A stretch of DNA of 27,561 nt from Ectocarpus siliculosus (GCA_000310025.1 FN648558.1:92371-119931), one strand, 5' to 3'; positions 1-10,580 are shown, numbered from the stretch's first letter. The notes: generated by a model from the letters alone, not told the origin. A program made the numbers and translations.

Positions 1-515
1 ACGCGTGGAAGGGGGTCGAAATTGACGAAGTTGATGCACTGGGGAGGGGAGGTGAGTGCATACCGTTTGAAGGTGTTAAAAGAAACAAAAAATGTACATA
101 CCGCGTGTGAAGGTGTTAGAAGAAAAAACAAATGTACAGCAGTAGCACACGGAATCGGAACAAACAACAGACCATTCCGACGCGAGAGCGGTCAAGAGAG
201 AAGGCGAAAATGAAAAGAGAATGTGGATAGACAGACCGTCAGAGACATAGAGAGACGGAGGAACGGAGGAGAAGGAGGCACACATACATAGAGAGGGCCG
301 TACTTCGAGTGGAATGCCGTGGTGTGATGGTACAGAGCGGGGTGACAGCAGCAGGCGAGAGATAAAAAAGCGGAAGATAAAAAAAAGTGGAAAGTCCACC
401 AAAGTGCCAAATTTCCAGAGGAAATGCTGCTCTGTAAGAGCCCGAGAAGGCCGGAATAGAGCGCTCACAGAAGCCGAAAGAAGCGAAATGAAGCGTTCTC
501 AGAGAACACACAAAT
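1..515 (-). repeat. Left arm of a dispersed ~0.5 kb inverted repeat
   Basis: The reverse complement of this stretch aligns over nearly its whole length to 12190-12935. Shared blocks include the GAACGCTTCATTTCG segment, the GAAATTTGGCACTTTGGTGG segment, the CTGTCTATCCACATTCTC segment and the GGTCTGTTGTTTGTTCCG segment. Near the start (about 71-105 and 110-138) a short unit containing GAAGGTGTTA and AAATGTACA is duplicated. Long ORFs on both strands here have no family resemblance and exist because the pyrimidine-rich strand lacks stops. It is probably a copy of an unidentified transposable element; no transposase or terminal motif is visible. Confidence 0.8.
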
Positions 516-738
516 TGTAAAAAGACTATGTGTAGACAAACCCGCACCTGCCTTCGCAGCAGTAGCCTAGTGCAACTCCCAACAAAACGTTTACTTCGTT
601 TGGTACTTTGGTTGCAAGAATCTCTTGGTGGCCAAGCGCCAGGCCAACGCCGCGGCCCCTCCTTGACCCGAGGGGAGCTACCAACAACGGGCGTAATCAA
701 TCTCCTCATGCTGCAAAACATCAGTTGCAGGAAAACGA

Positions 739-3700
739 TTAGGTATCGGCACGAGCAACGAGTTCAATCAGATCCCAAAGCATCTTACCCTCAACGAGCT
801 TGACGGGATCGTTAAAATGGATCGATTCGGACATCCTGTAGCATGACAAGCGGTTGAATATACTTTCTCTATCGTGCACGAGATACACTGCCTCTTGTTC
901 ACCACTATCAACAATTTCTCGCTGAATCTGATGCAAATCCCTCAAGAAGAGGTCTTGCTCCGAACCGGGAAGGAAAGGGTTATTCTGAAGCAGGAAAACC
1001 AGGGGCGGAGATGCAGCGATGTTCTCAGCCGTTGTGCTGCCCGCGGGAGGAGGTTGCGCGACTTGCACAAGGCTTCTCACTGCGTCCGCACACACGCCCA
1101 GGGCAGCCTCATCGCCACCTCCGTGACTAGAGTCCCAGACGCCAAACGCGGTGACTATTATTGCTCGCCTGCCACCATCCAGCGCCTGGTTATCCATTAT
1201 CTCGTGCAGGCTTTCATTCTTAACCTGTCTGCAATACGGCGCCCAGTGAAAGTTCACCTGTCAAGTGGAAGCACCAAGGTCGACAGTGAAAGCAACGTTA
1301 GTACGGTCAGAAAACAAGCATGATACTCGTGCTCTTCTGAGGAGTTCGCGTTTGGTGCAGATCACAAGAGTGCAAAACAGAATTGTTTTCATGGTATCAT
1401 TTTGTGTCAACGCAAAGTGGGGCAGACGGACAAACAATGTCTCTCCGGGTGTTAAAGATGTCAAGTAGGTACCCTGTCCGTGGGACGACGCACAAGCAAG
1501 ATGAAGGTCGGAGTGGAATTTAAGGCGTCCGGATCGGATGTGGCGGGGTCTCCCTCACTTTTGGCAGTTTTCACGTGGGTCCGATGGGAAGACCATGAGA
1601 AGTCCGTGGGAAGCCCATGGGCATCCCGTGGAAGACCAACCAGTCTCGTGGGTGCTCTATGGGCGTTCCATGGGCTGGATCGCCCATGTGTCATGGGACG
1701 CCCATGGGAAGCCCATGGGAAGCCCATGAACGCCTGTGAGACATGGCCCATGGTATACCCATGGGAACTGCCCTGATGGGCTGCCCCACGCATTTGTGAA
1801 GGGATATCCTCTTTGCAAGACGGTCCTGCAGCGAATTCCTGGAGGAAGATTAAAAATGTTCCAGACCCACTACCATGAAAATCGACCAGACGAATGTTGG
1901 CGGAGTGTGGTGTGACTGTTGTGCAGTGTACACTTCCAGGTCACTTGAGGCCAGCACTAAAAGCAAGAGTTGCCAAGCTTGTGTGCGTGTGGGCTTCTTG
2001 GGTCGGAGATGGTTTGCTGGTGACTCTAGGCCAGACTTTAAGTTGATTGGATGGGTAGACGATGAGAGTGAGCAGCACGTGGGTGCGCTCTATCTAGCCT
2101 TTCCTACAACTATGTCTAGAAAAGACACAGAACTCGAGAACCAGTCTAGAAACGTCTAGAACCCGAACTACTCTTCTAGAACCAGGTACCGGTTCTGGCA
2201 CTATTCCACGTATTCTTGACTGTTCCAGGAATCCTCCTGCTCGGACACGCTGTTCGTAGACCAGCCTTCATATCCAGCGTACACTATGTTAGCGACAGCG
2301 AACAAAGAAGGGACAGCATATTCTACTGCTGCTGCGTACTACATACTGCAATCCTAAACCAACACGCAGAGTAGATATCCCTGACAACGAACTCTGGACG
2401 AACCACAGACATAAAGAGGCCTATTGTTGATTTTTTCCACAACGGATCACCGCCAACAAAACGTTTCCCGTGGACCCAACCGAATCAACCCTAACCCTGA
2501 CCCTAATCCCTAACCGTGGCCAACCACCACGACCGCGGCGCAGCCGCGGTCGTTTAGCGCGTTCGCCGCGTCCGTGATCTGCATGTCAGCCCTTTTGACT
2601 CATATAAAAACTTCCACTAGTTTGTTGTGTGGGAGGTTTGCACATTCAAGGCCGCTTTCGTAGACCCATGTTCTCAGAGCTCACTCGAGCTCTGGAACGC
2701 GTTCAATCTCGCTCGATAACAGCGCAAAAAAAAACTAGCTAAACAATGTACACATGTACACAGTCTAGAGGTATTTCATGCCTCGAAGGATATCCGAAAC
2801 TTCATACAATAATGAGCCGTTGTTTGGACTTGAGCATCATCTGACATTTCGACGAGGGCCTAAGCCAAGACATGCTTTGGCAAAGAGTAGGTCGCACCTG
2901 TAATCCGTCGACGGTCAAGTTCCTGCTTTCGTGGTAGTACACGTGGGCCGACCTATTGCCGGTCGCGATGGAGATGAAGCTCTCTACTAATCGACGGGAG
3001 GTACTATCCCCCATGAAGTGAATCGCGTACCTCGATGCGAGGTCCTCAAATGTTGATGTCGGCAATCGAGTCTGAGGTACAACGGTGGGGACATTTCATA
3101 CGCGGCGTGCTTCATCATCAGCAGGGTCAACATCCACATTGGGTTGCTCCAGATGGCCTAATGTCTTGTGAAGTACCGATCCGATGTCAGGGGATCCCCG
3201 AGAAAAAACGCGCGATCATTTGGTAGGACGGACGAGGAGCTACAGTTCGCATGCCTTGGTCCTTGGTTCACGCGAAGGGCGTGCCCTGGCTCGTTCATTC
3301 ATTGCGTGCAGCGTGACTTGGAGACGCCAAGATTGCTGGTGGCACGTTGTCGGGTTGTACTCACAGAGTTTTTGTTTCTATTGGAGACGGCATCTCCGTG
3401 ACATTCAGGGTGACATGTCTACAGAACTAGCGCTCCGTTGTGTACGAAAAACAAACAAACAATCGTTTCGTCGCGGCCAATGTTGAAGACAAAGAACTAC
3501 GAGCCTCAGGAGAACAATATAATCCAAACGATTCAGTATCGAGATAAATGCAATCCACTCACTATGCTTAACAATGGACTGCTGCGCAGGTCGCGCGCAA
3601 GGGCCGTCCTTGCGAAATGGTGGCGTGCATTAAAAACACTAGTCGGCTTTCCTGTTCAGCAGCATGCAAACCGCCCGTGGCGCGTTCTCTGAGATTCTGA

Positions 3701-4217
3701 ATTGCAAAGTCCTGCACATATATCTGTAGATCTATTCACCTCTGGAACGCTTACGCGTCCGGACGAACGAGTAGCATACGCGTACCTCAAACCCGCAAGG
3801 AAGGTCACCAGATCCCATCAACGGTATCCGGAAATCGGCGGAGGAAGAATTTTTCTCGCAAGTATATCCTGGAAGATCCAGGCGCTCCGCGCACTGCCTC
3901 ACAAGATCGTGCAGCCCTCCCCGGTACTCGGATCCATGTGAGCTGTCCACGTCCAAATCCACTACAGACGGTGAGTTCGTGGTAGGGTCGGGGCTTTGTG
4001 ACTGTTCGTCCCAGCCGTCCCAGCTCACCCGCTGGTCGTTTGCCACGGAGAGAATGGGAATGGCGCCAATGAGGATGTACACGGCGAGTTTCGTGCAAAA
4101 GCTCATCGCGAAGTACGACACACGAGGACACCCACGGTCCTTCCTGCTGCGGTTGGAAATATGGCTCTTATTTGGTGCCGTTCGGCAGAGCTGCGGGGTG
4201 TTGACGCGAACGGGCAA
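739..4217 (-). CDS. Membrane-anchored SGNH/GDSL hydrolase-like protein (PC-esterase/TBL-like), three exons
   Basis: Three phase-0 exons join into 374 codons: 4217-3786 (residues 1-144), 3071-2898 (145-202) and 1257-739 (203-374, TAA stop). Donors are GAG|GTACGC and CAG|GTGCGA; acceptors are TGTACCTCAG| and CCACTTGACAG|. Residues 1-37 are basic, followed by a hydrophobic segment (about 40-59, KLAVYILIGAIPILSVA). This suggests a type II Golgi or ER protein; a start at Met38 would make it a signal peptide instead. Exon 2 carries the block I signature HFMGDSTSRRL, with nucleophile candidate Ser167. Exon 3 carries a hydrophobic strand (IIVTAFGVWDSSHGG) and near the C-terminus ESIHFNDPVKL, with His349 the candidate catalytic base. 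SGNH proteins of the PC-esterase type acylate or deacylate glycans; the substrate here is unknown. The usual DxxH reads ExxH. Intron 2 is 1.64 kb and filled with repeats. The exon chain is seen in sequence; the family call rests on motifs only. Confidence 0.62.
1565..1770. repeat. CCATGG-rich degenerate tandem block
   Basis: Six CCATGG palindromes start at 1615, 1668, 1702, 1713, 1748 and 1759, amid many near-matches such as CCGTGGGAAG and CCCATGTG. The clearest stretch repeats an 11-base unit, CCCATGGGAAG. It lies in intron 2 of the SGNH-like gene. Reading frames through it give Met/Trp/His/Gly-rich peptides on both strands, because the unit is nearly palindromic; I do not regard them as proteins. 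Confidence 0.8.
2115..2182. repeat. Cluster of four TCTAGAA motifs
   Basis: TCTAGAA starts at 2115, 2145, 2155 and 2175. The last reads TTCTAGAA, which matches the inverted nTTCnnGAAn core of heat-shock elements. It lies inside SGNH intron 2. Regulatory use is conjecture; it may be the promoter remnant of an inserted element. Confidence 0.4.
2487..2515. repeat. Interstitial telomere-like CCCTAA repeats
   Basis: The stretch reads as CCCTAA, CCCTGA, CCCTAAT and CCCTAA units in tandem, i.e. four or so degenerate copies of the TTAGGG-type telomere repeat (complement strand). It is internal, in an intron, and flanked by unique sequence, so it is an interstitial relic and not a chromosome end. Confidence 0.65.
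2529..2553. repeat. 11-bp-stem GC-rich palindrome
   Basis: ACGACCGCGGC and GCCGCGGTCGT are perfect reverse complements separated by GCA, giving a strong hairpin 14 bases after the telomere-like repeats. No T-tract follows, so it is not a simple terminator. Function unknown. Confidence 0.7.
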
Positions 4218-4920
4218 ATAGAGCGCAGCAAGAAGATTCGGTCAAAAAGTTGACGATCACACACGGGGCGCTACGTGGGGCGGTTTTCCTTTTTTTAACT
4301 TTTCAGCCTGCCTGTTGAAAAACAGCAGGAAAATGCCAGCCATACCCGCATGAAGCCCAAATATTCAAGCAGCAGGCCTGGGTCTATCAGAGAGTTCTAC
4401 CACGGTCAAGCGAGGTCTGAAGCTATATGCAACACCTCTTGTAAGCATTCCTTGCGAAATATATTTGAACGAAACAAAGAACCTGTGGTTTGCAAAAATA
4501 GGGGTACTGGAGCGGATCAGGCCACACCGCGACTACGCACAAGGCATCGCACGAATCCTCTCGGGCTTAACAGGGTCCGAGTGATGTCGAGGGCCAGGTC
4601 AAGTCCGAGGGCAGCGAAAGCCAAGATTGCACAGGCTTTGACGCAAACAGCTTCGTTGCAAGAGCCAGGTGACTCCAAACGCGCGTGCTGTACCAAACTT
4701 AATTCTTCGAAGTAGGTCAGAGTGCCACCACGTTGTGTGGCAAGGGGCGCGTCGGACAATGCTGTGTGAGAAGAGAACGACCGGTAAAAAAACAGGAGAG
4801 ATGAATCGACAATGGTAGACACATGGGGCAGTGTATACCGCATACCCATCGAAGATCGAAGCTCTGTTACCCGTGGTCTAGATGAAAGAGTGTGGCTAGA
4901 TAGATCAAGGGGCCACCCGT
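4218..4920. other. Region upstream of the SGNH-like gene; no supported gene
   Basis: This lies 5' of the minus-strand gene and should contain its promoter, but I see no clear TATA box or initiator. ORFs of 121 and 136 codons occur on opposite strands. The minus-strand one (4517-4927) has a hydrophobic stretch but no recognised motif and no splice partner. Confidence 0.4.
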
Positions 4921-5106
4921 TCCACAAGAGGCATCAATCAACACGTGAAATAACAAATGAGCATGTATCACGAGTCACGGTTAAACAGGGAGGGCGCCTA
5001 ATCAAGCGACCTTGATCGGGTTTGCAGCGTGCGCCCCCCCATCTTGCTTGTGCGAAACTCGTCAACTCTTCATGCGCCGTCGGCGCCCACAAGGTCAGAG
5101 GGTCCA
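4921..5106 (+). repeat. Dispersed ~180 bp repeat, copy 1
   Basis: This matches the reverse complement of 18197-18370 closely. Shared segments include CCACAAGAGGCATCAATCAA, CACGAGTCACGGTTAAACAG, AATCAAGCGACCTTGATCGG and CCCACAAGGTCAGAGGGTCC. The similarity stops abruptly at both ends. There is no coding sign. Probably a small non-autonomous element or a fragment of a larger one. Confidence 0.85.
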
Positions 5107-6507
5107 TACGCTCTCACCTTTGCAGTTTGCAGGAGCGCTATCACAGGCGGTGTGGGAATGGACTCAACGTTTTCTCTGGCTCGCGCTGGCCGCGAGTGTA
5201 CCCCTACAGATCGAAGCGAAGCGAGGAGAGCAGTGGTTCCAAGAAAAAACGTTGAGTGTTGCCGGATTGTTAAAAATTCGAGCGTTTTTGACAGTGGAAA
5301 GGAAAGGAAAGGAGAGGAAAGGATCTCAACAAACGGGCGGGGTTGTTGGAGAGTCAGGTGAAAGTCAAACGGTGGTTCGAGATGCTTCTGAAAGAGGATG
5401 TTCCTCCGAAATTCTACATCCGGCTTGTTTAAATTAAAGTACCGTCAACTGAAACGTAAATCTGAAATCTGTGCCTTTTCCCAGTTCGTCCAGACAGCCT
5501 GCTTGATTTGGAAATAGCAAATACACCTCAACACCCTTGCCTAATGCATTTGAAACAGGAAATACACATCCGTATCCAGAACGGAATTCCCCCGCGACGC
5601 CTCCGCACAACTTGAAGCAAAAACTGACTCGCAATCCACAACGAACGATGCAACGATGCTCAGTAATAGCCTGGCACCACCATCATCGCTGAAGTCTCCC
5701 AACACTGGAAAAAGATTTCCCCAAAACTTGAGAACAAGACGCACAATTGATGTGGAAAGCAAAATGTAACAGGAGGTCACAGGGCGAACTCTTGTACGCA
5801 ACAATGCAGACCTTTTCGCGGGTTACAAATCGAACGGTAGTCCACATCGCGGGGAAACTCCAACCCAGATGGGTCGACAGGACGCAGATAGAGAAGCGTA
5901 GAATGTAGGCAGAGACCTAGTCCGTTCAATCCGGAAGAGTACTTTCACAACCAACGACTTTGTGAAAACGTACGATGTGTTACCGTGTGCTTTGCGGCGC
6001 GTGTAGATGTCGTGTTGCGGAGAGGTGGGAGGGTACCTCTGCAGAGAAATCAGTGCCTGTCAGCGTTCTGTGGAGTTCAAACGGATGCATATTTCAGAGG
6101 TCGTTCAAGCGACCTCCAGCAGTGTGCACAAACCTCCCACTGTCATGACGCCAACTCTGTCATGACGTCCAACAAAACTCAAACTTGCTAGAACCCAGCG
6201 GTGATGGTGGGGATGTGTCGTCAGGCGCCACATGTCATCACATGGCTTACGCCAAAACACACTCTAGCTTACTACTAAAAACAGGTCTTCTGCGGTAGAT
6301 CAACTAGGCTTATGCCCTCGACCTCTACCGTGAGGCGCGTATGCTGTAACCATCGAACTGCTTCACAACGCATTGTAAAGTACGGTCGAAAATGCACGGC
6401 TTCGGTGAAAAAGAAGAGAGTGCTAGACGATAAGACGGAAGAGCGTCAGCGGAAAAGAGGTGGAATGACCACCTTTGCAGAAGGGGTATGTGGGGGGGAG
6501 AGCACAC
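5107..6507. other. About 1.4 kb without a supported gene
   Basis: The only internal structure I see is a purine tract of GGAAA-type units near 5296-5322. Minus-strand ORFs of 66 and 87 codons overlap around 5434-5804 with no recognisable domain or convincing splice signals. Just before the direct repeat there is a purine-rich run (GGGGGGGAGAG at about 6492-6502). Confidence 0.4.
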
Positions 6508-6766
6508 TGTAAAGGTGCTACGGGCAGTAGCCTGGGGCAAGGGTTCTCACGTGTTATCAAGGTTCGCAATAGCTTTTAGTCCCGGTCTCCTTCCTGATGC
6601 TCTCCTAGCCTCGCAGGCAGCAGCACAACAGACAACTGGTCGCTCACACGTACGGAGGGGGGCCCGTACGTGGGTTATACCACAGGGTACTACGAAAAGC
6701 AAGACATGCATCCAAGTCTCTACGAACCACACTCAACGTAGATCCTGTGGGCAACTATATCCATGG
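6508..6766. repeat. ~260 bp direct repeat, left copy (LTR-like)
   Basis: This matches 8976-9239 over its whole length in the same orientation, with a few substitutions and a 4-base indel. The repeat begins TGTAA(A/C)GGTGCTACGGGCAG and runs to ACTATATCCATGG. If trimmed to TATCCA it has the TG...CA ends usual for LTRs. It contains a short palindrome around GTACG...CGTACGTGGG. No target-site duplication or clear primer-binding site is visible, so LTR status is inferred. Confidence 0.75.
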
Positions 6767-6992
6767 GAGTGAAGGCAGGGTGCTAGGCTGGTCTTGTGCT
6801 CTCGCTATCCCGCGGGTCCCAGTAATCGGTAAAGAGTCGGGGATCTGTCCAGTATTATTGAGAAGGGCGTTGGCCTGAGATTCGTGCTCCCGTGTAGGGA
6901 TCACATCCCGGAGGGCTCATTGCTGTTCTCGGCTGACGGCCATACTACTGGTCTTGCAGTGCAGAAGCTCGCTCCTTGCTGGGTGATTCATC

Positions 6993-8800
6993 CTATGGGC
7001 CCAGGGATATAGGTGTGGTCAGCACCTCGGGGACCACTGTACTCGAAGTAAAGAGGTCTCTCGTCCTCTGCTGAGCAGAAGGCGAAGTGGAAGACGAAGA
7101 CGCAGGGTTCGAAGGGGCGTGGGCAATGTCCGCCAGTGCCGGTTCCGCTGAATTCTCGAGAGATTGGCCAAAACCAACAGGGGTTTCCAGCGCAACCGGT
7201 GATGCTGCACACTGCTCGTCTAAGGGCGGATGGGTCGCAGGGGGGAGCGTTGTAGAAGGGGTCTGCGAGCCGGGCCAGCCCTGCCCGCACCTCAAGCTAT
7301 CCGTCCGTTCAGAGTAGGCTAATTATGTCCGGGTGGTAGTTCTCGCAGGCATGGCAGGGGTGGGAAAAGGTGGGGTTGTCGTGCCGATACCGGAAATCGG
7401 CGGTGTACCGGCCCCAGAAGATCTGAAAATCGGGGTGGAAGGTGCATCACTATCGGAGCCCGAGTCAAATCTCTGGTGCTGGTCATGGGGTTTGCCGAAG
7501 TAGGTGTAGATGTTGCGGGCGGCGAGGGTGCTCTGTCGTTCGGAAGACTGCAATGTCACGCGGCCGGTAGGCGCTGGGGTGGAGCGCGGCGACATCTGAG
7601 GGCCGTCCACGGTGACGGTGAAGTGGGGCTCCACGAGACCGGAATCAAGGCTTCCAGTGTTATGGCTTGCTGCTGGTGCAGTAGACGTTGCTGCTCGGCG
7701 TGCCGGTCGGGAAGCGCCTGCTTCTGACGGGTTTTTTCCTGGTCCGCGGCGGACTGCGCCTTGAGGTGTTTTTGGCGCTGGAGGGCTGCGATCTGACGGT
7801 CGAGCTCGTCCATGGAAGGGTCGGAGGCCGCGGCAGGCTGCGGCTGAGGCACCGGGTTCCCGAAGAGGTGGTCCCGTGGGAGGGCCTCCAGGATTCTGAG
7901 AGGCTCCATGTGGGACGAGGCTAGGTGGAGTCGGCGAAGCTGTTCCCACAGGGTGGCGGCAGCGGCGGCCTGTTCGTGGGGAGGGAGCGGGGAAGCCGTG
8001 CACGAAACTATAGCAGATGAGGGTGCTCCGAGCCGTTGGGCGGTGTCGAAACCGAGGCCACTCTGCTCGGGGTGAAGTCGGTCCACCTCCTGTTTTATCG
8101 GTTGCTGCTGGTGCACCGCTCCGCCTGCTGCCGGTTCAGGATCGTGGAGTACGGGGTTTGGGTCGGCCGGGTGGCACTGGTGGCAGACATAACGGTCTGG
8201 GTCGGCCGGATGGCACTGGAGTCGGAAGCCACAGTCTGGGTCGACCGGATGACGCTAGGTGAAGCAGCAACTTTCCTTTCCGGCGTCAACAATGCCGCCG
8301 AAGCAGGGTATGACGCCACGGAAGCAGGGTGTGCAGCACCTCGGATGGCTTCGCGGTTGTACGAGATGGCACACAGATTGAGGATGCAGCTGCAGCACTA
8401 CTGGGGAGAGTGGTTGTGGCTACGGCAGCATTGGCGTCATGGCCGAAATCGTCCAGCGCGGCAGGATGAAACATGTCTAGGTCGTGAGCGGAAAAAACGG
8501 CCGAGACTGCTGGATGAGCAGCTGCTCCAGGGGGGTGGTTGTAAACAGCACGTTGAACTCTCGTCGTAGGAGCGGGCGTACGCAGTAATTCGTGGGCAGG
8601 CAGCCTGCTGAAACCTAGCGGTGCAAGCGAGGTGCTACTGGCAGCAGGGGCGGCAGAGCTTTCATCGCTATGAGACATGAGAGAACGCTGCTGCTGCTGC
8701 TGTTGTGCGGATTCAACTTGGTTCAGCACACTACGCATGTGAGCAATGTCAGCTGGAGAGAGCTGTGGAACATCTGAACGATCGGGCGCCTGTGATCAGG
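6993..8800 (-). pseudogene. Frameshifted low-complexity Gln/Pro/Ser-rich reading frame between direct repeats (gag-like candidate)
   Basis: On the minus strand, five open segments in successive frames read like one broken protein: about 8800-8286 (VPQLSPADIAHMRSVLNQVE, then a Gln run), 8319-8095 (repeated RPTQTV-type motifs), 8116-7640 (coiled-coil-like MDELDRQIAALQRQKHLKAQ and a Gln/Arg-rich tail), 7650-7323 (NTGSLDSGLVEPHFTVTVDG onward, Ser/Pro/Thr-rich) and 7295-6993 (Pro/Ser/Thr-rich). Neighbouring segments are out of frame, implying several indels, unless short introns lie between them. There is no zinc knuckle, protease, reverse transcriptase or integrase. The coiled-coil, low-complexity character and the flanking direct repeats suggest a gag-like remnant of a non-autonomous retroelement. 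An ordinary gene caught between two repeats is the alternative. Confidence 0.4.
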
Positions 8801-8975
8801 AGCCTGCTGCTGAGCGTCTGCTGAGGAGAATCTACCTTTAAGATCACGACGACGCATGGTTGTGAGGCACAGCAGGGCGTGTGCCTCTGGTTCAGTTGAA
8901 TGCTCTCTGCTTTAGGGGACCGCAAAAAAATTGCTGCAAACCGAGATGAAAACACGTCTCTTCTTCGACGTCAAG

Positions 8976-9239
8976 TGTAACGGTGCTACGGGCAGTAAGT
9001 AGCCTGGGGCAAGGGTTCCCACGTGTTTATCAAGGTTCGCAATAGCTTTTAGTTCCGATCTCCTTCCGGAGGCTCCCCTAGCCTTACAGGCAGCAGCGCA
9101 ACAGACAACTGGTCGCTCACACGTACGGAGGGGGCCCCGTACGTGGGTCATACCGCAGAGTACTACGAAAAGCAAGACATGCATCCAAGTCTCTACGAAC
9201 CACACTCAACGTAGATCCTGTGGGCAACTATATCCATGG
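8976..9239. repeat. ~260 bp direct repeat, right copy (LTR-like)
   Basis: This is the partner of 6508-6766. Relative to that copy it has an extra AGTA at GGGCAGTAAGTAGCC and scattered substitutions. The shared 3' portion includes AGCAAGACATGCATCCAAGT and CACACTCAACGTAGATCCTG. If the internal frame is a gag remnant on the minus strand, this copy would be the 5' LTR. Confidence 0.75.
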
Positions 9240-10338
9240 TGACTATCTGTACCTAAAAAATACTTGGGCCCTCCAAAAATTCCGACAGGTTGCAGGTACG
9301 AACAAGCTCTTGATGTGTGGTCGACGATGGACTCCACCAGTTCTGTACAAGCCCAACATGCCACCATGCACAACACACTGCTGCTGCCGTTCACCTGTCG
9401 TCACCCACCCACGCACGCCTGCACATGACACATGCTGTCACCTCCACATGACGACAACATCTGGGAACAACACGACACAGGGAGTACACTATAAATTGTC
9501 ACGCTAGTTGCACAGAATACCACATGCATGCCTACACATAACATGCATACACTGCTGGCGCCACCAAATGATGTAGCAGAAATGATAACCTTTGCCTATG
9601 GTCCGTGTTACCTATACATACATGAGGGAGATAACAATACCCTCCGCATGTAACAGACACCCTTGACATTCGGTGACGAAGCCTCAACCGCACGCCTTCA
9701 AAGTGTCTACCACGTCAGGCAGCAATGGTGAGAAACAATGTTCTCCCGTGCCCCACACACACACACATAGCCCGAACAACGAGAGGACAGACACCTGGCC
9801 GGACAAAATGGAAGAAGTAAATATATATGGTCTCCCGCGCCGCCCATGCCCTCATACATCACACACCGAAAATAAGTTGATGACGAACATGTATGGACAC
9901 ACCCCGAGACACGCTTGCTCCGCAACCACATAATAAATAGCGCACCCGTCAAATCGATTTCCCCTAAATCTTCCGTTTATAACTTCCTAACATAACATGC
10001 AGATAGATACACAAGATGGCTACCAAACTGTCTTGTTGAGCTGGTTACCCACAGGGGAGATGTCGCTGTGTGCTGTTCGGGAAATCATAGACACACAGAT
10101 AGCCCTTCGCTGACGCTATGGATTCATTGCTAATCTATCTTCGACTTTCTTCTGTAGATAGAGATGGTGTAAATCGATTTGAACGATTCCCCCTCACAGT
10201 CCCGGCATTATCTAAAACATCAATGAAAATGCCCGATTCCTACACAAAACTCAAGTAAAACCCCTTGCCAACATCTACTACATAAAGATTTTGGATTTTT
10301 GGACCATCCGGTGGCTTTATGGCGCTTGCAAGACATTT
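9240..10338. other. About 1.1 kb without a supported gene
   Basis: No coding region is convincing. Small ORFs at 9220-9507 and 9673-9933 have no motif. There is a short CA-repeat (ACACACACACA near 9757). AGATGGTGTAAATCG near 10164 recurs at about 18098 but is too short to interpret. Confidence 0.4.
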
Positions 10339-10449
10339 CACTATAGACATTCAAATGTTTGAATATAGTCTATATGTAGTGAAAATTGAATATCTACAGT
10401 GAAATGTGAATATCTATACAGTAGTAGTGAGATTTGAATATCTATAGTG
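10339..10449. mobile_element. 111 bp palindromic MITE-like element
   Basis: The ends are 18-bp inverted repeats with one mismatch: CACTATAGACATTCAAAT at 10339-10356 and ATTTGAATATCTATAGTG at 10432-10449. Inside are two more variants of the same motif (about 10385-10401 and 10406-10421), and the left end also pairs with TTTGAATATAGTCTATATGTAGTG. AT-rich, non-coding, and able to fold as a hairpin. No convincing target-site duplication was found. Confidence 0.5.
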
Positions 10450-10482
10450 GATGTTTTGAATTCAAATCCATGTGTTGTAAGG

Positions 10483-10580
10483 AACCACTCACTCCACCAT
10501 CAACCCACCCACTCACCTACTCACGCACACACCCATACACTCATCCACCCACCCATCCACCCACCCACCCACCAACCTAA
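10483..10580 (+). repeat. CCCA/CCAC-type low-complexity tract
   Basis: Imperfect CCCACTCA and CCACCCAC units, ending in a run of CCCA repeats. The ORF across it (Pro/His/Thr-rich) is a by-product of the repeat. Confidence 0.75.

Noticed and set aside
76-721. Overlapping ORFs of 130-160 codons on the minus strand
   Set aside because: They lie in the inverted repeat, recur with it at 12190-12935, and are cysteine/serine-rich translations of pyrimidine-rich DNA with no domain.
2487-2515. Chromosome end
   Set aside because: Only about four degenerate units, internal and flanked by gene sequence, so interstitial.
4517-4927. 136-codon minus-strand ORF with a hydrophobic stretch
   Set aside because: No family resemblance, no phased splice partner, and a competing ORF on the other strand; not enough to call a gene.
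10339-10449. CRISPR-like array of repeated motifs
   Set aside because: Spacing and orientation are irregular, repeats form inverted pairs, and the genome is eukaryotic.
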